64,000 nt of DNA from assembly GCF_965221685.1 (NCBI RefSeq), contig NZ_OZ244907.1. One strand, written 5' to 3'. The notes beneath the pieces were generated by a model, which worked only from the letters and a program-made list of their open reading frames with translations, ran no database searches and had not been told where the DNA came from. Origin of the DNA: Palauibacter sp022826685. GTDB lineage: Bacteria > Gemmatimonadota > Gemmatimonadetes > Palauibacterales > Palauibacteraceae. Both the position numbers and the translations under genes were made by a program. Every line of letters begins with the position of its first letter. The first letter of the stretch is position 1. This document shows, in pieces, positions 1 through 8,633 of the stretch.

Positions 1-474
1 GTCTCCATCCACGTCCACGAGCGTGGCGCCGGTCGAGAACCGATCCTCCGCGGCGACGCCGTTCTCCGCAGCCGCCTCACGGAACCGCCAGTCGCCCAGG
101 TTGAGGTAGAGGGCGTTGGGCCCATCGAGACGAGCGAGGTAGAGGTCCGGCCGGCCGTCCCCGTTCACGTCGCCCGCCGCCACTCCCGAGCCGTTGCCCC
201 GCATCTGGTTCTCGATGAAGCTCGAATCCGGTAGCGCGTTGCCGAAGTCGACCCCGGACCAGGAGGCTGGAACGGAGGTGAACCCGGTTCCGTCCCCGTC
301 GACCGCCAGGGGCCGCCAGCGGCCGCCCGGCACCTCCGTCCACTGGTCCGACTGCGCCGGAGCGGAGAAATCGGCCGGGCCGCACGCCGCGACGGCGGCG
401 GCCAGAGCGCAGACGACCCGACGCGCGCGGGCGCGCAGCCCCCTGGATGCCCGACGGCGGGCGGCACGGCTCAT
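1..474 (-). CDS. FG-GAP/VCBS repeat lipoprotein, CRTAC1-like (C-terminus outside window)
   Basis: The first 158 codons are visible and the frame is still open at base 1, so the protein is longer. A basic N-terminus is followed by a hydrophobic stretch ending in VAAC with Cys31, a lipoprotein signal. Residues 76-88 (GVDFGNALPDSSF) and the calcium-binding-like FG-GAP motif GDVNGDGRPDLYLA at 101-114 are typical of the CRTAC1/ASPIC-UnbV beta-propeller family. A second DVDGD motif starts at the window edge. These are secreted or outer-membrane-attached proteins of unproven function. ATG at 474 is the only reasonable start. The next gene, 491-1117, is on the same strand 16 bases upstream. Confidence 0.85.
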   Translation of the reverse strand, partial: MSRAARRRASRGLRARARRVVCALAAAVAACGPADFSAPAQSDQWTEVPGGRWRPLAVDGDGTGFTSVPASWSGVDFGNALPDSSFIENQMRGNGSGVAAGDVNGDGRPDLYLARLDGPNALYLNLGDWRFREAAAENGVAAEDRFSTGATLVDVDGD

Positions 475-490
475 GACGCGGGGGCGACGC

Positions 491-1117
491 TCAGAATCCG
501 GAGAGGATGGCATCCGCGCGGCCGACGAGGGCCCGGTTGAGCGACAGCCACGCCTCCACCGTCGCGGGATCCGCCCAACCCGAGGCGGTGGCCGCCGCCA
601 GCCCCGAACCTCCCGGCCAGGGGCGTCGCTCCACGAACTCGAGCACGTCCTCGAAGGCGGAGAACACGGTGGGGTCGACCTCGGCCCCGACCGAAGCGAG
701 ACGTTCGGCGACGGCGCGCCACTCCGCCCTCGTCGCCCCGTCCACGGCCAACTGCGGCAGGCGGACGGCGCCGGCCAGAGAGCCGCCCAGCGGGTCGGCG
801 GAGCCCGCCGAAGCCCCGGGTACGACCCAGGTGACGATCTGCCCCTCGAGCCCGAAGCGCCGGAACTCCTGCAGGCGGTAGAAGAGGGCGAGCGCGAGTT
901 CGCGCTGCAGCTGCGCGGATTCATCCGCGGCCTGCGCGAGTTGTCCGAGGCGCTCGTCCTGCCGCTCCACCATCCCCGCCAGGATGTCCGCCGCGGCGCC
1001 ACCGCCGTCCGCGTTTCCGCCGCCGACCCCGCCGAAGCCGCCCAGCCCGACCCCGGCGGCGCCCCCCACGACGACGCCGATCAGAAGACCCAGCGCCGCG
1101 GCGCGGGCCGACTTCAC
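491..1117 (-). CDS. Hypothetical membrane-anchored protein with Gly-rich segment
   Basis: This is a 208-residue protein of unknown function. GTG at 1117 overlaps the TGA of the upstream peptidase gene (GTGA), so the two are translationally coupled. Residues 7-30 form one hydrophobic, glycine-rich segment (signal anchor), followed by a low-complexity Gly/Ala linker to about residue 45 and a predicted helical region (about 46-90) rich in Gln, Glu and Arg. The rest looks soluble and probably extracytoplasmic. An ORF extending up to 2233 is the antisense-like extension through the peptidase gene and was not used. No family was recognised. Confidence 0.6.
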   Translation of the reverse strand: MKSARAAALGLLIGVVVGGAAGVGLGGFGGVGGGNADGGGAAADILAGMVERQDERLGQLAQAADESAQLQRELALALFYRLQEFRRFGLEGQIVTWVVPGASAGSADPLGGSLAGAVRLPQLAVDGATRAEWRAVAERLASVGAEVDPTVFSAFEDVLEFVERRPWPGGSGLAAATASGWADPATVEAWLSLNRALVGRADAILSGF

Positions 1118-3666
1118 GGCGAGTCGGTCGTCGTGCGCGCGTCGCCCTTCCCCACGCCCTTCACGTACTGGTCGAACCAGTCGATCCAGCGCGCCCACAT
1201 GTCGAGGTTGTTCTCGATCGCGCGCGGCGTGTGCGACTCGAAGGGGTACTCGAACAGCGCAGCCGTCTTCCCGAGCCCGGTGAGCGCCTGGATCATGCGC
1301 CTCGACTGGATGGGATAGGTGCCCGAGTTGTTGTCGTCCGCCCCGTGGTACAGGAGGAGCGGGGTGTTGATCTGGTCCGCCTTGAAGAACGGGGACATCT
1401 CCATGTAGACGTGGGGCGCCTCCCAGATGTCGCGCGGCTCGGCCTGGAAGCCCATCGGCGTGAGCGAGCGGTTGTAGGCACCGTCCCCCGCGATCCCCGC
1501 CTTGAAGAAGGGCGTGTGGGCGAGGAAATTCGCGGTCGCGAAGGCGCCGTAGCTGTGGCCGCCGTGCCCGATCCGGTCCATGTCGACGACGCCGAGCGCG
1601 TCGACCGCCCGCATCGCCGCGTACATCCCGTCGACCATGTTCGAGATGTAGTAGTCGTTGTAGTTCTCGCCCACGATCGGGATATCGGGGTAGACGAGCG
1701 CGTACCCCTGGGTGAGCCAGATGTCGGACCAGCGCAGCCAGGTCACGTTCGTGTACGCGTTGAGGTTGCGCGCGCGGATCGTCGCGTTGTCGAAGTCGTC
1801 CTCGCTCCGGTACTCGCGGGGATAGGTCCAGAAGATGGCGGGTACCCGCGTGCCTTCGACGTAGTCGACGGGCAGCGACACCCTCCCCTGGACCTCGAGC
1901 CCGTCGCGGCGGGTGAACTCGAAGTCGATGCGCCGCGCGGCGGTGAGCTGCGGGAACGGATCCACGTTCCGCGTGAGATTCTCCATCCCGCCGCCCCGGG
2001 TCCACAGGAAGCTGTCCGGGAACGTGTTCTTCCCTTCCCGGCTCACGACCATGCGCTCCAGATCGGCGTCGAGCGGGACCAGCGGCTGGTCGAAGCTGTC
2101 GCGCGACCCCTCGAACAGGCGCTCCGTGGCCCCGTCGGGGATCGACAGCCGGTCGACGAAGGGCTGCGGCCGGAAGTCCTCCTTCCAGCCATCGCCGCGC
2201 AGGTAGGCGCTGCCCCCATCGGAAGACACCCACGCGTACTCGATCCCGTTCCCGCCCCGCGCCGTGAGGAGGTCACCCGGGAGTTCGAGCGCGTCGCCGG
2301 GATCGTGGAAGGGGACGAGCGTGTGTCCCTCCGGATCGCTCGCGCCCAACCCGTAGTGCACGAGCGCGTCATCCCCGCCCCGGCGCACGGCGGCGAAGGC
2401 GTGGCGGCCGTCCGCGGAGTACGTGACGCCTGAGATCCGGTCCTCGCTCGTCGCCACGATCTCCGCATCTCCATCGAACGGCGCGCGCAGCAGCATGATC
2501 CGGTCGGGACGGTCTTCGTCCGCACCCGCCGCGGCGTTCCCGCCCTCCGTATCCTCCCCGGCCTCCGCGCGGTGCAGGTAGGAGATCCCGCTCCCGTCCG
2601 GACGCCACGACCATGCGCGCGGGTCGCTGCCCCCGCCTCCCGGTCCGCCGCCGCGACCGCTCTCCCGCAGTTTGCGCTCCTCCAGCGTGGCGAGCACGTC
2701 CCCGCTCTCCACGTCGAGCACCTCGGTCACGCGCGGAAAGCCGGTGTAGCTCGCGATGTAGGAGAAGGGACGCGTGAGGCGGGTCGCGATCACGTGGCGT
2801 CCGTCAGGGCTCACCGACAGTGACTCGTACATGCCCGGCTCCCCGACCGGCCGGGGCGACCGGCCGGGCGTCAGTTCCACGATCTGGCTGCGCGTGTAGT
2901 GCTCGAACAGGTCCGCGCCGTGCGCATCCTCCAGCAGGAAGGGCATCGTGCGCGTCGGCGTCGCCTCCGCCCGCGTGTGGCGGATCGTCGGTCCCGACGG
3001 CAGCCCCGGGGCCGGCGGCGGGGATCCGCGGTCCGCCGGCTCCGCGAGCGTAAGGACCGAGCCCGAGCGCGTCCACTGCAGCATGCGCGAGGGGGCGGAT
3101 CCCTGGCCCCTCGACGAGGTCCCGATGGAGCTGATCACATGGACGTCGCCGGCCGATGTCACGCTGCCGTCGGCGGTATCGGCGATCCAGACCTCCGTGC
3201 GCTCCTCGAGGTGCGCGAGGAACGCGAGCCGGGACCCGTCCGGCGACCACGTGAGGTCGCTCACGTAGATTCCCTCGGGCAGATCCACGTCCGTAAAGGC
3301 GCGCGCGCTCAGCGAGTAGAAGCGGAAGCCGTACAGGCCGTAGATGTCGAGGTGCCACGGGCGGTCCGTGCGCGCCCGGAGTTCCAGCATCCCGAGGCGG
3401 AGCGTCTCCTCCCCCACCTCGGCCAGCGTTGAAAGTTCCGTCGTGAGCGGGACGACGAAGTGGTCGCCGTCCGGACTGATGTGGTCCAGCGTCGCGTAGT
3501 TGGGGTCGGTCGCGAAGAGGTCCTGCACCGTCGCATCGGGCAGGATGTACCCCTGCGAGATGTCGAGCCCGGCCTTCTCCTCCTCATCCTGGGCGACCAG
3601 CGGCGGAGGCACGGCGCCAGCCGACGCCAGAGCAAAGAGGACGGGAAGGCTGCGGAAGATCCTCAT
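1114..3666 (-). CDS. Secreted S9D (glutamyl endopeptidase-like) prolyl-oligopeptidase family serine peptidase
   Basis: The 850-residue product has a signal peptide (MRIFRSLPVLFALASAGA), a beta-propeller-like region to about residue 570, and a C-terminal alpha/beta-hydrolase. The nucleophile lies in GGHSYGAF (Ser near 705), the acid in HGADDNN (Asp near 777) and the His in ESHTPR (near 812). The surrounding AYNRSLTPMGFQ and YMEMSPFF match plant chloroplast glutamyl endopeptidase, subfamily S9D, rather than classical prolyl oligopeptidase. It probably degrades peptides in the periplasm. AGGAG lies 7 bases before ATG 3666; ATG 3669 is adjacent and equally possible. The stop overlaps the next start by 4 bases. 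Confidence 0.93.
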   Translation of the reverse strand: MRIFRSLPVLFALASAGAVPPPLVAQDEEEKAGLDISQGYILPDATVQDLFATDPNYATLDHISPDGDHFVVPLTTELSTLAEVGEETLRLGMLELRARTDRPWHLDIYGLYGFRFYSLSARAFTDVDLPEGIYVSDLTWSPDGSRLAFLAHLEERTEVWIADTADGSVTSAGDVHVISSIGTSSRGQGSAPSRMLQWTRSGSVLTLAEPADRGSPPPAPGLPSGPTIRHTRAEATPTRTMPFLLEDAHGADLFEHYTRSQIVELTPGRSPRPVGEPGMYESLSVSPDGRHVIATRLTRPFSYIASYTGFPRVTEVLDVESGDVLATLEERKLRESGRGGGPGGGGSDPRAWSWRPDGSGISYLHRAEAGEDTEGGNAAAGADEDRPDRIMLLRAPFDGDAEIVATSEDRISGVTYSADGRHAFAAVRRGGDDALVHYGLGASDPEGHTLVPFHDPGDALELPGDLLTARGGNGIEYAWVSSDGGSAYLRGDGWKEDFRPQPFVDRLSIPDGATERLFEGSRDSFDQPLVPLDADLERMVVSREGKNTFPDSFLWTRGGGMENLTRNVDPFPQLTAARRIDFEFTRRDGLEVQGRVSLPVDYVEGTRVPAIFWTYPREYRSEDDFDNATIRARNLNAYTNVTWLRWSDIWLTQGYALVYPDIPIVGENYNDYYISNMVDGMYAAMRAVDALGVVDMDRIGHGGHSYGAFATANFLAHTPFFKAGIAGDGAYNRSLTPMGFQAEPRDIWEAPHVYMEMSPFFKADQINTPLLLYHGADDNNSGTYPIQSRRMIQALTGLGKTAALFEYPFESHTPRAIENNLDMWARWIDWFDQYVKGVGKGDARTTTDSP

Positions 3667-3816
3667 CATCGAACTCCTGGGGCGAGGTGGGGAGGTGCGA
3701 TGGTGCCAAGCTGGACCCCCCCGAGGACCCTCCGCAAGCCGCATGCGCGGCGCGCCGGGCTAATTTACGTTGCAGCGGCCCACAACCTCGGCCGCACCAT
3801 CGATCGACCCCTGCAC

Positions 3817-3822
3817 GGGAGG
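3817..3822 (+). promoter_or_regulatory. Shine-Dalgarno GGGAGG before a CTG codon
   Basis: GGGAGG is followed by ATAA and then CTG at 3827, the first codon after an in-frame TAA (3824-3826). The following codons encode a complete lipoprotein signal, so this ribosome site argues for CTG initiation. Confidence 0.5.
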
Positions 3823-3826
3823 ATAA

Positions 3827-4348
3827 CTGAGACTCCGGCCGCGCTCGCATCGCCCCCGCCCGCTGTCAGGCGCGTGTCTGGCCGGCCTTGCCATCTGGCT
3901 CGGCTTCGGATGCCAGTCGACTCGCCCGCCCTTGACCGAAGCACACGCCGAGGCGATCCGCGACAGCGTGGCGGCCACTCTCGAGGAGTTCCGCGCCATG
4001 GGGATCGCGTCGGCCTGGGAGGCGGCCGGCGACTTCTATTCGGACTCGCCCTCGTTCCGTTTCTACGAGAACGGGGAATTGCGCTACGAGTCCGCCGACG
4101 ACGTACGCGCCGCCCTCACGGATCTCGGTCCGGGGATGCGGGTCACGACGGAGTACTCGGATACGGACATCGAGCCGCTGGCGCCCGGCCTCGCCCAGGT
4201 GCGGTCCCGTTTTGAGAGCACCCTCAGCGGGGAGGGTGGATTCGAGTTCAGCTACGGGGGCGCCGTGACGATGCTGTGGGTCCACGAGACGGGAGGGTGG
4301 CGGATCCTGTCCGGCCATTCCTCGGCTCCCGTTCCACGCGGAGGGTAG
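3827..4348 (+). CDS. NTF2/SnoaL-like lipoprotein, probable CTG start
   Basis: The C-terminal 138 residues look like an NTF2/SnoaL-type fold (DUF4440-like): an N-terminal helix, FYSDSPSFRFYENG, and a strand-rich end with WVHETGGWRILSGHSS. Gene callers would start at TTG 3932, but the frame is open upstream to 3827. It encodes a basic N-terminus, the hydrophobic stretch LAGLAIWLG and GFGC with Cys29, which is a convincing lipobox. There is no ATG, GTG or TTG between 3827 and 3932, and a strong GGGAGG precedes CTG 3827. The substrate is unknown. It is divergent from the S9D gene and is followed by a TPR gene 5 bases later. Confidence 0.7.
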   Translation: MRLRPRSHRPRPLSGACLAGLAIWLGFGCQSTRPPLTEAHAEAIRDSVAATLEEFRAMGIASAWEAAGDFYSDSPSFRFYENGELRYESADDVRAALTDLGPGMRVTTEYSDTDIEPLAPGLAQVRSRFESTLSGEGGFEFSYGGAVTMLWVHETGGWRILSGHSSAPVPRGG

Positions 4349-4353
4349 GCCCC

Positions 4354-4923
4354 ATGCCGGACGGGGTTTCTCCGGAAACCGGCGATGCGCCCCGCGATGT
4401 CGTCGAATCGCTCGTCCGACGGGGGATGGCGGCGCGGCGCGCGGAGCAGGCGGACGAGGCGATGCGGCACATGAAAGCGGCCGTGGCGCTCGCCCGCTTC
4501 GGCGAGGACCCCGTCGCGCTCGCCCGCGCCCTTCACGGACAGGCGAACGTCGAGCGGGACATGGGGCGAACGCGCGCGGCGCTTGATCTCTACCTCGAAG
4601 CGGTCCCGCTCTGCCGGCGGGGGGACGATCCGCTCGTTCACGCCCACACGGTGCGCCACCTGGGGGATGTCCTCCGAGAGATGGGCGATTTCAACAAGGC
4701 GCGCCGGTGTTATGCGGAGGCGCTGGTGCTGTACCGGGCGGATCCGGCCGCCCCGCCGCTCGATGTCGCCAATGCCGTGCGGTCCGCGGCGATCCTGTGC
4801 GAGGCGCTCGACGAGGCCGACCAGGCCGGCCAACTGTGGCGCGAGGCCCACGACCTGTACCGGGAGGCGGGCGTCGAGGCCGGCGTGGCGGAGAGTTCGG
4901 CCCGCCTCGGGCGCCTCGACTGA
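4354..4923 (+). CDS. TPR-repeat protein
   Basis: This is a 189-residue soluble protein made of tetratricopeptide-like helix pairs, for example ALARALHGQANVERDMGRTR, VRHLGDVLREMGDFNKARRC and EADQAGQLWREAHDLYREAG. It has no signal peptide, so it probably acts as a cytoplasmic protein-interaction scaffold. The start is ATG 4354 with GGAGGG just upstream, overlapping the end of the preceding lipoprotein gene. The two genes are probably cotranscribed. Partner and pathway cannot be deduced. Confidence 0.8.
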   Translation: MPDGVSPETGDAPRDVVESLVRRGMAARRAEQADEAMRHMKAAVALARFGEDPVALARALHGQANVERDMGRTRAALDLYLEAVPLCRRGDDPLVHAHTVRHLGDVLREMGDFNKARRCYAEALVLYRADPAAPPLDVANAVRSAAILCEALDEADQAGQLWREAHDLYREAGVEAGVAESSARLGRLD

Positions 4924-4958
4924 CGGGTCGGCCGATACGCCGCGAGTCTTGCCTGAGC

Positions 4959-5028
4959 GGGATATTTCGACCACCCTGAATCGGATTGGCGGCCTCGATC
5001 CGCCGCGAGGGAAATATCCGAGGAGGGC
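4959..5028 (+). promoter_or_regulatory. Structured leader with nested and alternative stems before the MalY-like gene
   Basis: A perfect 9-bp inverted repeat, GGATATTTC (4960-4968) and GAAATATCC (5011-5019), encloses further stems. CCTCG (4993-4997) pairs with CGAGG (5006-5010). In an alternative fold, GGCGG (4988-4992) pairs with CCGCC (5000-5004) and CGGAT (4982-4986) with ATCCG (4998-5002). The 3' arm ends one base before the Shine-Dalgarno AGGAGGG. Mutually exclusive stems next to a ribosome site suggest a riboswitch or attenuator. No known riboswitch class was recognised. Confidence 0.4.
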
Positions 5029-5034
5029 TTGCAA

Positions 5035-6396
5035 ATGCTGCGGAATCACGGTCTGAACCGTCGAGCGTTTCTCAAGAGCACGGGAGCCACCGCCGTTCTG
5101 GGCGCCGTGGGCGCGCGTTCGGCGCTCGCGAGCGAGGTGGCCGCGACCGGTGTCGCCCCGGCCGGGCTCGCCGCCAGCGAGGATTTCGACTTCGACGAGA
5201 TCTACGACCGGCGCGGGACCGACTGCGTCAAGTGGGACCGCGCCATCGAGCAGTTCGGCCCGGAGATCGAAGTCGGCATGGGGATCGCCGACATGGACTT
5301 CCGCGCCGCGCCGTGCATCACGCGGGCGATCGCCGAGCGCTCCGCACACGAGAACTGGGGCTACCAGCACCGCGACAGCTCCTTCACGGATGCCGTCGTG
5401 GCCTGGAACCAGCGCCGCTACGACCTCGACATCGACCCCTCGACGATCGTCTGGACGAGCGGGGTCCACCCGGGAATCATCGCGGGGCTGCACACCTTCG
5501 CGCCTCCGGGCAGCCGGGTCCTCATGACGACGCCGACCTACAACGGCTTCTACTCGGACCTGCGCTTCGCGCGGAACGTCGCCGAGGACAGCGAGATGAA
5601 GGTCGTCGACGGCGTCTACGAGATCGACTGGGACGACTTCGAGCGCCGCGTGCAGCGCGTCCACGCCTTCATCCTCTGCAACCCGCAGAACCCGACCGGA
5701 AACTGCTGGTCGGCGGAAGACATGACGCGCATGGGCGAGATCTGTCTCGAGCACGGCGTGCCGGTGCTCTCCGACGAGATCCACTGCGATTTTGTCACGA
5801 AGGGACAGAAGTACACGCCGTTCGCCAGCCTCGACCCGAAGATCGCCGACAACAGCGTCACCTTCAAATCCAACAGCAAGACCTTCAGCCTCGCGGCCAA
5901 CAAGGTCGCCTGGTACTTCTCGACCAACCCCTCCTTCATGACGCGCCTGCGCCAGTACACGCGGGCGGACCTCAGCACGCTGGGCATGTACGCCGCCCGC
6001 GCCGCCAACAACGAGGGCGATGAATGGCTCGACCAGCTCCTCCTCTACCTCGACGGCAACCACGACCTCACCGAGTCGTACATTCGCGACAACGTGCCGG
6101 GCGTGAAGTACACGAAGGCGGAGGGCACCTTCCTCGCGTGGCTCGACATGAGCGGGTTGATGGACCGCATCGACGCGCAGGGGAAGGCGGACTACGAGAA
6201 CCGGACGGCCGCGGAGCCCGTGTCGCCTGAGAGCATCCTGCAGCGCTGGCTCGCCGAGAACGCACGCATCTATCTCAACAACGGGCCCAGCTACGGGACC
6301 GGCGGCGAGGGGCACATGCGGATGAACATCGCGACCTCGCGCACGCTCGTGCAGCGTGCCCTCGACAACCTGTCCACCGCCGTCGCGGAGCTCTAG
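5035..6396 (+). CDS. Tat-exported PLP-dependent aminotransferase-fold enzyme, MalY/PatB-like
   Basis: The 453-residue protein starts with a twin-arginine signal (RRAFLK at 9-14, then a hydrophobic stretch to Ala32), so it should be exported folded. The body is a class I/II PLP enzyme: YDRRGTDCVKWD (57-68) as in MalY/PatB cystathionine beta-lyases, NPQNPTGN (217-223 region), SDEIH with Asp247 for the pyridine nitrogen, and SKTF with Lys282 as the Schiff-base lysine. Likely reactions are C-S lyase or aminotransferase chemistry on an amino acid; the substrate is not determinable. ATG 5035 has AGGAGG 8 bases upstream; an in-frame TTG at 5029 is less likely. Confidence 0.88.
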   Translation: MLRNHGLNRRAFLKSTGATAVLGAVGARSALASEVAATGVAPAGLAASEDFDFDEIYDRRGTDCVKWDRAIEQFGPEIEVGMGIADMDFRAAPCITRAIAERSAHENWGYQHRDSSFTDAVVAWNQRRYDLDIDPSTIVWTSGVHPGIIAGLHTFAPPGSRVLMTTPTYNGFYSDLRFARNVAEDSEMKVVDGVYEIDWDDFERRVQRVHAFILCNPQNPTGNCWSAEDMTRMGEICLEHGVPVLSDEIHCDFVTKGQKYTPFASLDPKIADNSVTFKSNSKTFSLAANKVAWYFSTNPSFMTRLRQYTRADLSTLGMYAARAANNEGDEWLDQLLLYLDGNHDLTESYIRDNVPGVKYTKAEGTFLAWLDMSGLMDRIDAQGKADYENRTAAEPVSPESILQRWLAENARIYLNNGPSYGTGGEGHMRMNIATSRTLVQRALDNLSTAVAEL

Positions 6397-6439
6397 CGAG
6401 AGCCCGGCGGCAACAGGCAAGGCAACAGAGAAGTCCGGC

Positions 6440-6853
6440 ATGACGCGCGCGGTCGCCTCCTTCGAGGTCACCGGCTGGGACCAGGGCGAACCCGAGTCCG
6501 GCGACGGGGGGCCGACCCTCTCGCACGCCACCGTCCTGAAGCGGTTCGGCGGGGACCTCGTGGCGGAGAGCGAGGCCCGGCTCCTCATGTGTCAGGCGGA
6601 TGTGGCGGACATCACCGCGGGAGCGGGCTACATCGCTCGCGAGGTCGTGCGGGGAGCGCTCGGCGGACGGGAGGGGACGTTCGTCATGCAGCACTGGGGG
6701 CTGAGCGCGAGCGGCCGCGAACGGACGGGCGGACAGATCGTGCCGGGTTCGGCGACCGGCGATCTGAAGGGACTGACGGGCTCCGTCGAGATCGCCGTCG
6801 ACGGCGACGGAGCGCACACGCTGACGATCGACTACGAACTTCCGGACGCGTGA
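6440..6853 (+). CDS. DUF3224 family protein
   Basis: The 137-residue protein matches the DUF3224 pattern: a start of the type A.A.F.V..W.., HATVLKRFGGDLVAES, GYIAREVVRGALGGREGTFVMQH and a final IDYELPDA. The family has a small beta-barrel resembling allene oxide cyclase and no established activity. ATG 6440 is chosen because family members begin right at this point; the upstream extension to 6356 lies in the preceding gene. It follows the MalY-like gene by 43 bases and may share its transcript. Confidence 0.82.
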   Translation: MTRAVASFEVTGWDQGEPESGDGGPTLSHATVLKRFGGDLVAESEARLLMCQADVADITAGAGYIAREVVRGALGGREGTFVMQHWGLSASGRERTGGQIVPGSATGDLKGLTGSVEIAVDGDGAHTLTIDYELPDA

Positions 6854-6906
6854 GGCGTCGGGCGACGCCGCGCCGCGGCATGACGCCTTGCCGCCCGCTT
6901 CCGGTT

Positions 6907-6935
6907 TTGACACCGTGATTTCAGTGCAGTACCGG
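6907..6935 (+). promoter_or_regulatory. Candidate sigma-70-type promoter for the 6977 gene
   Basis: TTGACA (6907-6912) is a perfect -35 hexamer. Seventeen bases downstream is TACCGG (6930-6935), a weak -10. It sits about 40 bases before the ATG of the TPR gene. Confidence 0.35.
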
Positions 6936-6976
6936 ACGAAACAGGCCGGCGTTTCTTTCCTGAGAGGGATAGTACG

Positions 6977-8584
6977 ATGAAAAGATGGTCCATGATGCTT
7001 CCGGCGGTCCTCCTCGGCGCGATGCTGTCGGCGGTTCCCGCGCAGGTCGAGGCACAGTTCGACGAGGTCGGATCGATCACCTTCCCGACCTCCGCGACGG
7101 GCGAGGCGCAGGAGCGCTTCCTCCGGGGCGTGGCGATCCTGCACAGCTTCGGCTGGAAGCAGGCGCGGGAGCAGTTCCACGCGGCACAGGAACTGGACCC
7201 GGACTTCGCGATGGCTTACTGGGGCGAGTCGCTCGCCTATAACCACCCGCTCGTTTCCCAGATGGACCCCACGGATCCGCGCAAGGCGCTCGAGCGACTG
7301 GGTGCCACACCCGCGGAGCGGCTGGCCAAGGCGCCGACCGACCGTGAGAAGGGCTTCATCAAGGCGGTCGAGATCCTGTGGAGCGAGGCCGATCACGTCG
7401 ACCGGCGCGTGGGGTACATGGAGGCGATGCGCGACCTGTACGAGGCCTATCCGGAGGACCCGGAGATCGCGGCCTTCTACGCGCTGTCCCTCCTGAGCGC
7501 GACGGCGGCGACGCGCGACCTGAGCCAGCGCTGGAACGTGATGGCGGGGGCGATCGCGCTCCGGCTGTTCAACGCCAACCCGATGCACCCGGGCGCGGCG
7601 CACTACACGATCCACTCCTTCGACAATCCGATCATGGCCCCGCTCGCCCTGGACGCGGCGTACGCCTTCGCGGACATCGCGCCGGCGGTTTCCCATGCGC
7701 GGCACATGCCGACGCACATCTTCATCCAGCACGGGATGTGGGAGCGCGTATCCGGCAACAACCAGTCCGCCTACGACGTGGCGCAGGAGCTGTGGCAGCC
7801 GGGCGACGCGGTGGGCGACGCGGTGCACTCGCTCGACTGGGGGCAGTACGGCGACCTCCAGCGCGGCGACTACGACAAGGCGCGGCTATGGATGGATCGG
7901 CTCGCGGACATGGTCGACAACGAGGGCTTCGCGACGACGGGCGGGGCGCGCGGCGCGGCCGGCATCGCGCGGGCGCAGAACGCGGTCTCGCTCCTCAAGG
8001 CGCGCTACATCGTCGAGACCGAGCAGTGGAAGACGCAGCCGATCACCGAAGACTCTCCGGCGCACGAACTTCTCGCCACGGGACTCAGCGCCCACCGCAT
8101 GGGCGACCAGACAATCGTCACCGAGGCGGAGGCCGCCCTGAAGGAACTGTCGGACGGCGAGGGCTACACGCACGTCATGCACAAGCAGGTCGGGGCGCTG
8201 CGGCACGCCGCGATGGGCCATCCGGACGTGGCGACCGGCCTCATGGACGAGGCCGAGGCGGAGGTCATGAGCATGGCGCCGCCGCGCGGCTCCGCGAGCC
8301 CGGTCAAGCCCCTCCACGAACTCTACGGCGAACTGCTGCTCGAACTCGGGATGCCGGACAAGGCGGTCGAGAAGTTCGAGACGTCGCTGCTGCGGATGCC
8401 GAACCGGCCGCGTTCGCTCCTCGGCCTGGCCCGCGCGCACGCCGCCAACGGCGACGCGGTGCTCGCCGCCGAGGCCTACGCGAAGGTCGCCAACCTGTGG
8501 AGCGGCCTTGCGCACGCCGGCCTCATGGAGGCCGAGGCCTTCCTGAACGAGGCCGAGAGCGAGGGGAACCAGGGGAACCGGTAG
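6977..8584 (+). CDS. Secreted TPR-domain protein
   Basis: The 535-residue protein has a clear signal peptide (MKRWSMMLPAVLLGAMLSAV, cleavage near AQVEA-QF). TPR-like repeats fill the mature part: AQERFLRGVAILHSFGWKQA, REQFHAAQELDPDFAMAYWG near the N-terminus and VEKFETSLLRMPNRPRSLLG near the C-terminus. In between are conserved motifs with His residues (HPGAAHYTIHSFDNP and ARHMPTHIFIQHGMW), seen in a family of long exported TPR proteins of unknown function. GAGAGGG precedes ATG 6977 by 9 bases. It is probably periplasmic. The role is unknown. Confidence 0.85.
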   Translation: MKRWSMMLPAVLLGAMLSAVPAQVEAQFDEVGSITFPTSATGEAQERFLRGVAILHSFGWKQAREQFHAAQELDPDFAMAYWGESLAYNHPLVSQMDPTDPRKALERLGATPAERLAKAPTDREKGFIKAVEILWSEADHVDRRVGYMEAMRDLYEAYPEDPEIAAFYALSLLSATAATRDLSQRWNVMAGAIALRLFNANPMHPGAAHYTIHSFDNPIMAPLALDAAYAFADIAPAVSHARHMPTHIFIQHGMWERVSGNNQSAYDVAQELWQPGDAVGDAVHSLDWGQYGDLQRGDYDKARLWMDRLADMVDNEGFATTGGARGAAGIARAQNAVSLLKARYIVETEQWKTQPITEDSPAHELLATGLSAHRMGDQTIVTEAEAALKELSDGEGYTHVMHKQVGALRHAAMGHPDVATGLMDEAEAEVMSMAPPRGSASPVKPLHELYGELLLELGMPDKAVEKFETSLLRMPNRPRSLLGLARAHAANGDAVLAAEAYAKVANLWSGLAHAGLMEAEAFLNEAESEGNQGNR

Positions 8585-8633
8585 CGGCTCTCCGCCTGCC
8601 CGGCCCCGCAGAGGGTCCCGGACCGGAATCGGC

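Noticed and set aside
4252..6588. 778-residue minus-strand ORF over the TPR and MalY-like genes
   Set aside because: No motif and the opposite strand encodes a clear PLP enzyme with ribosome site.
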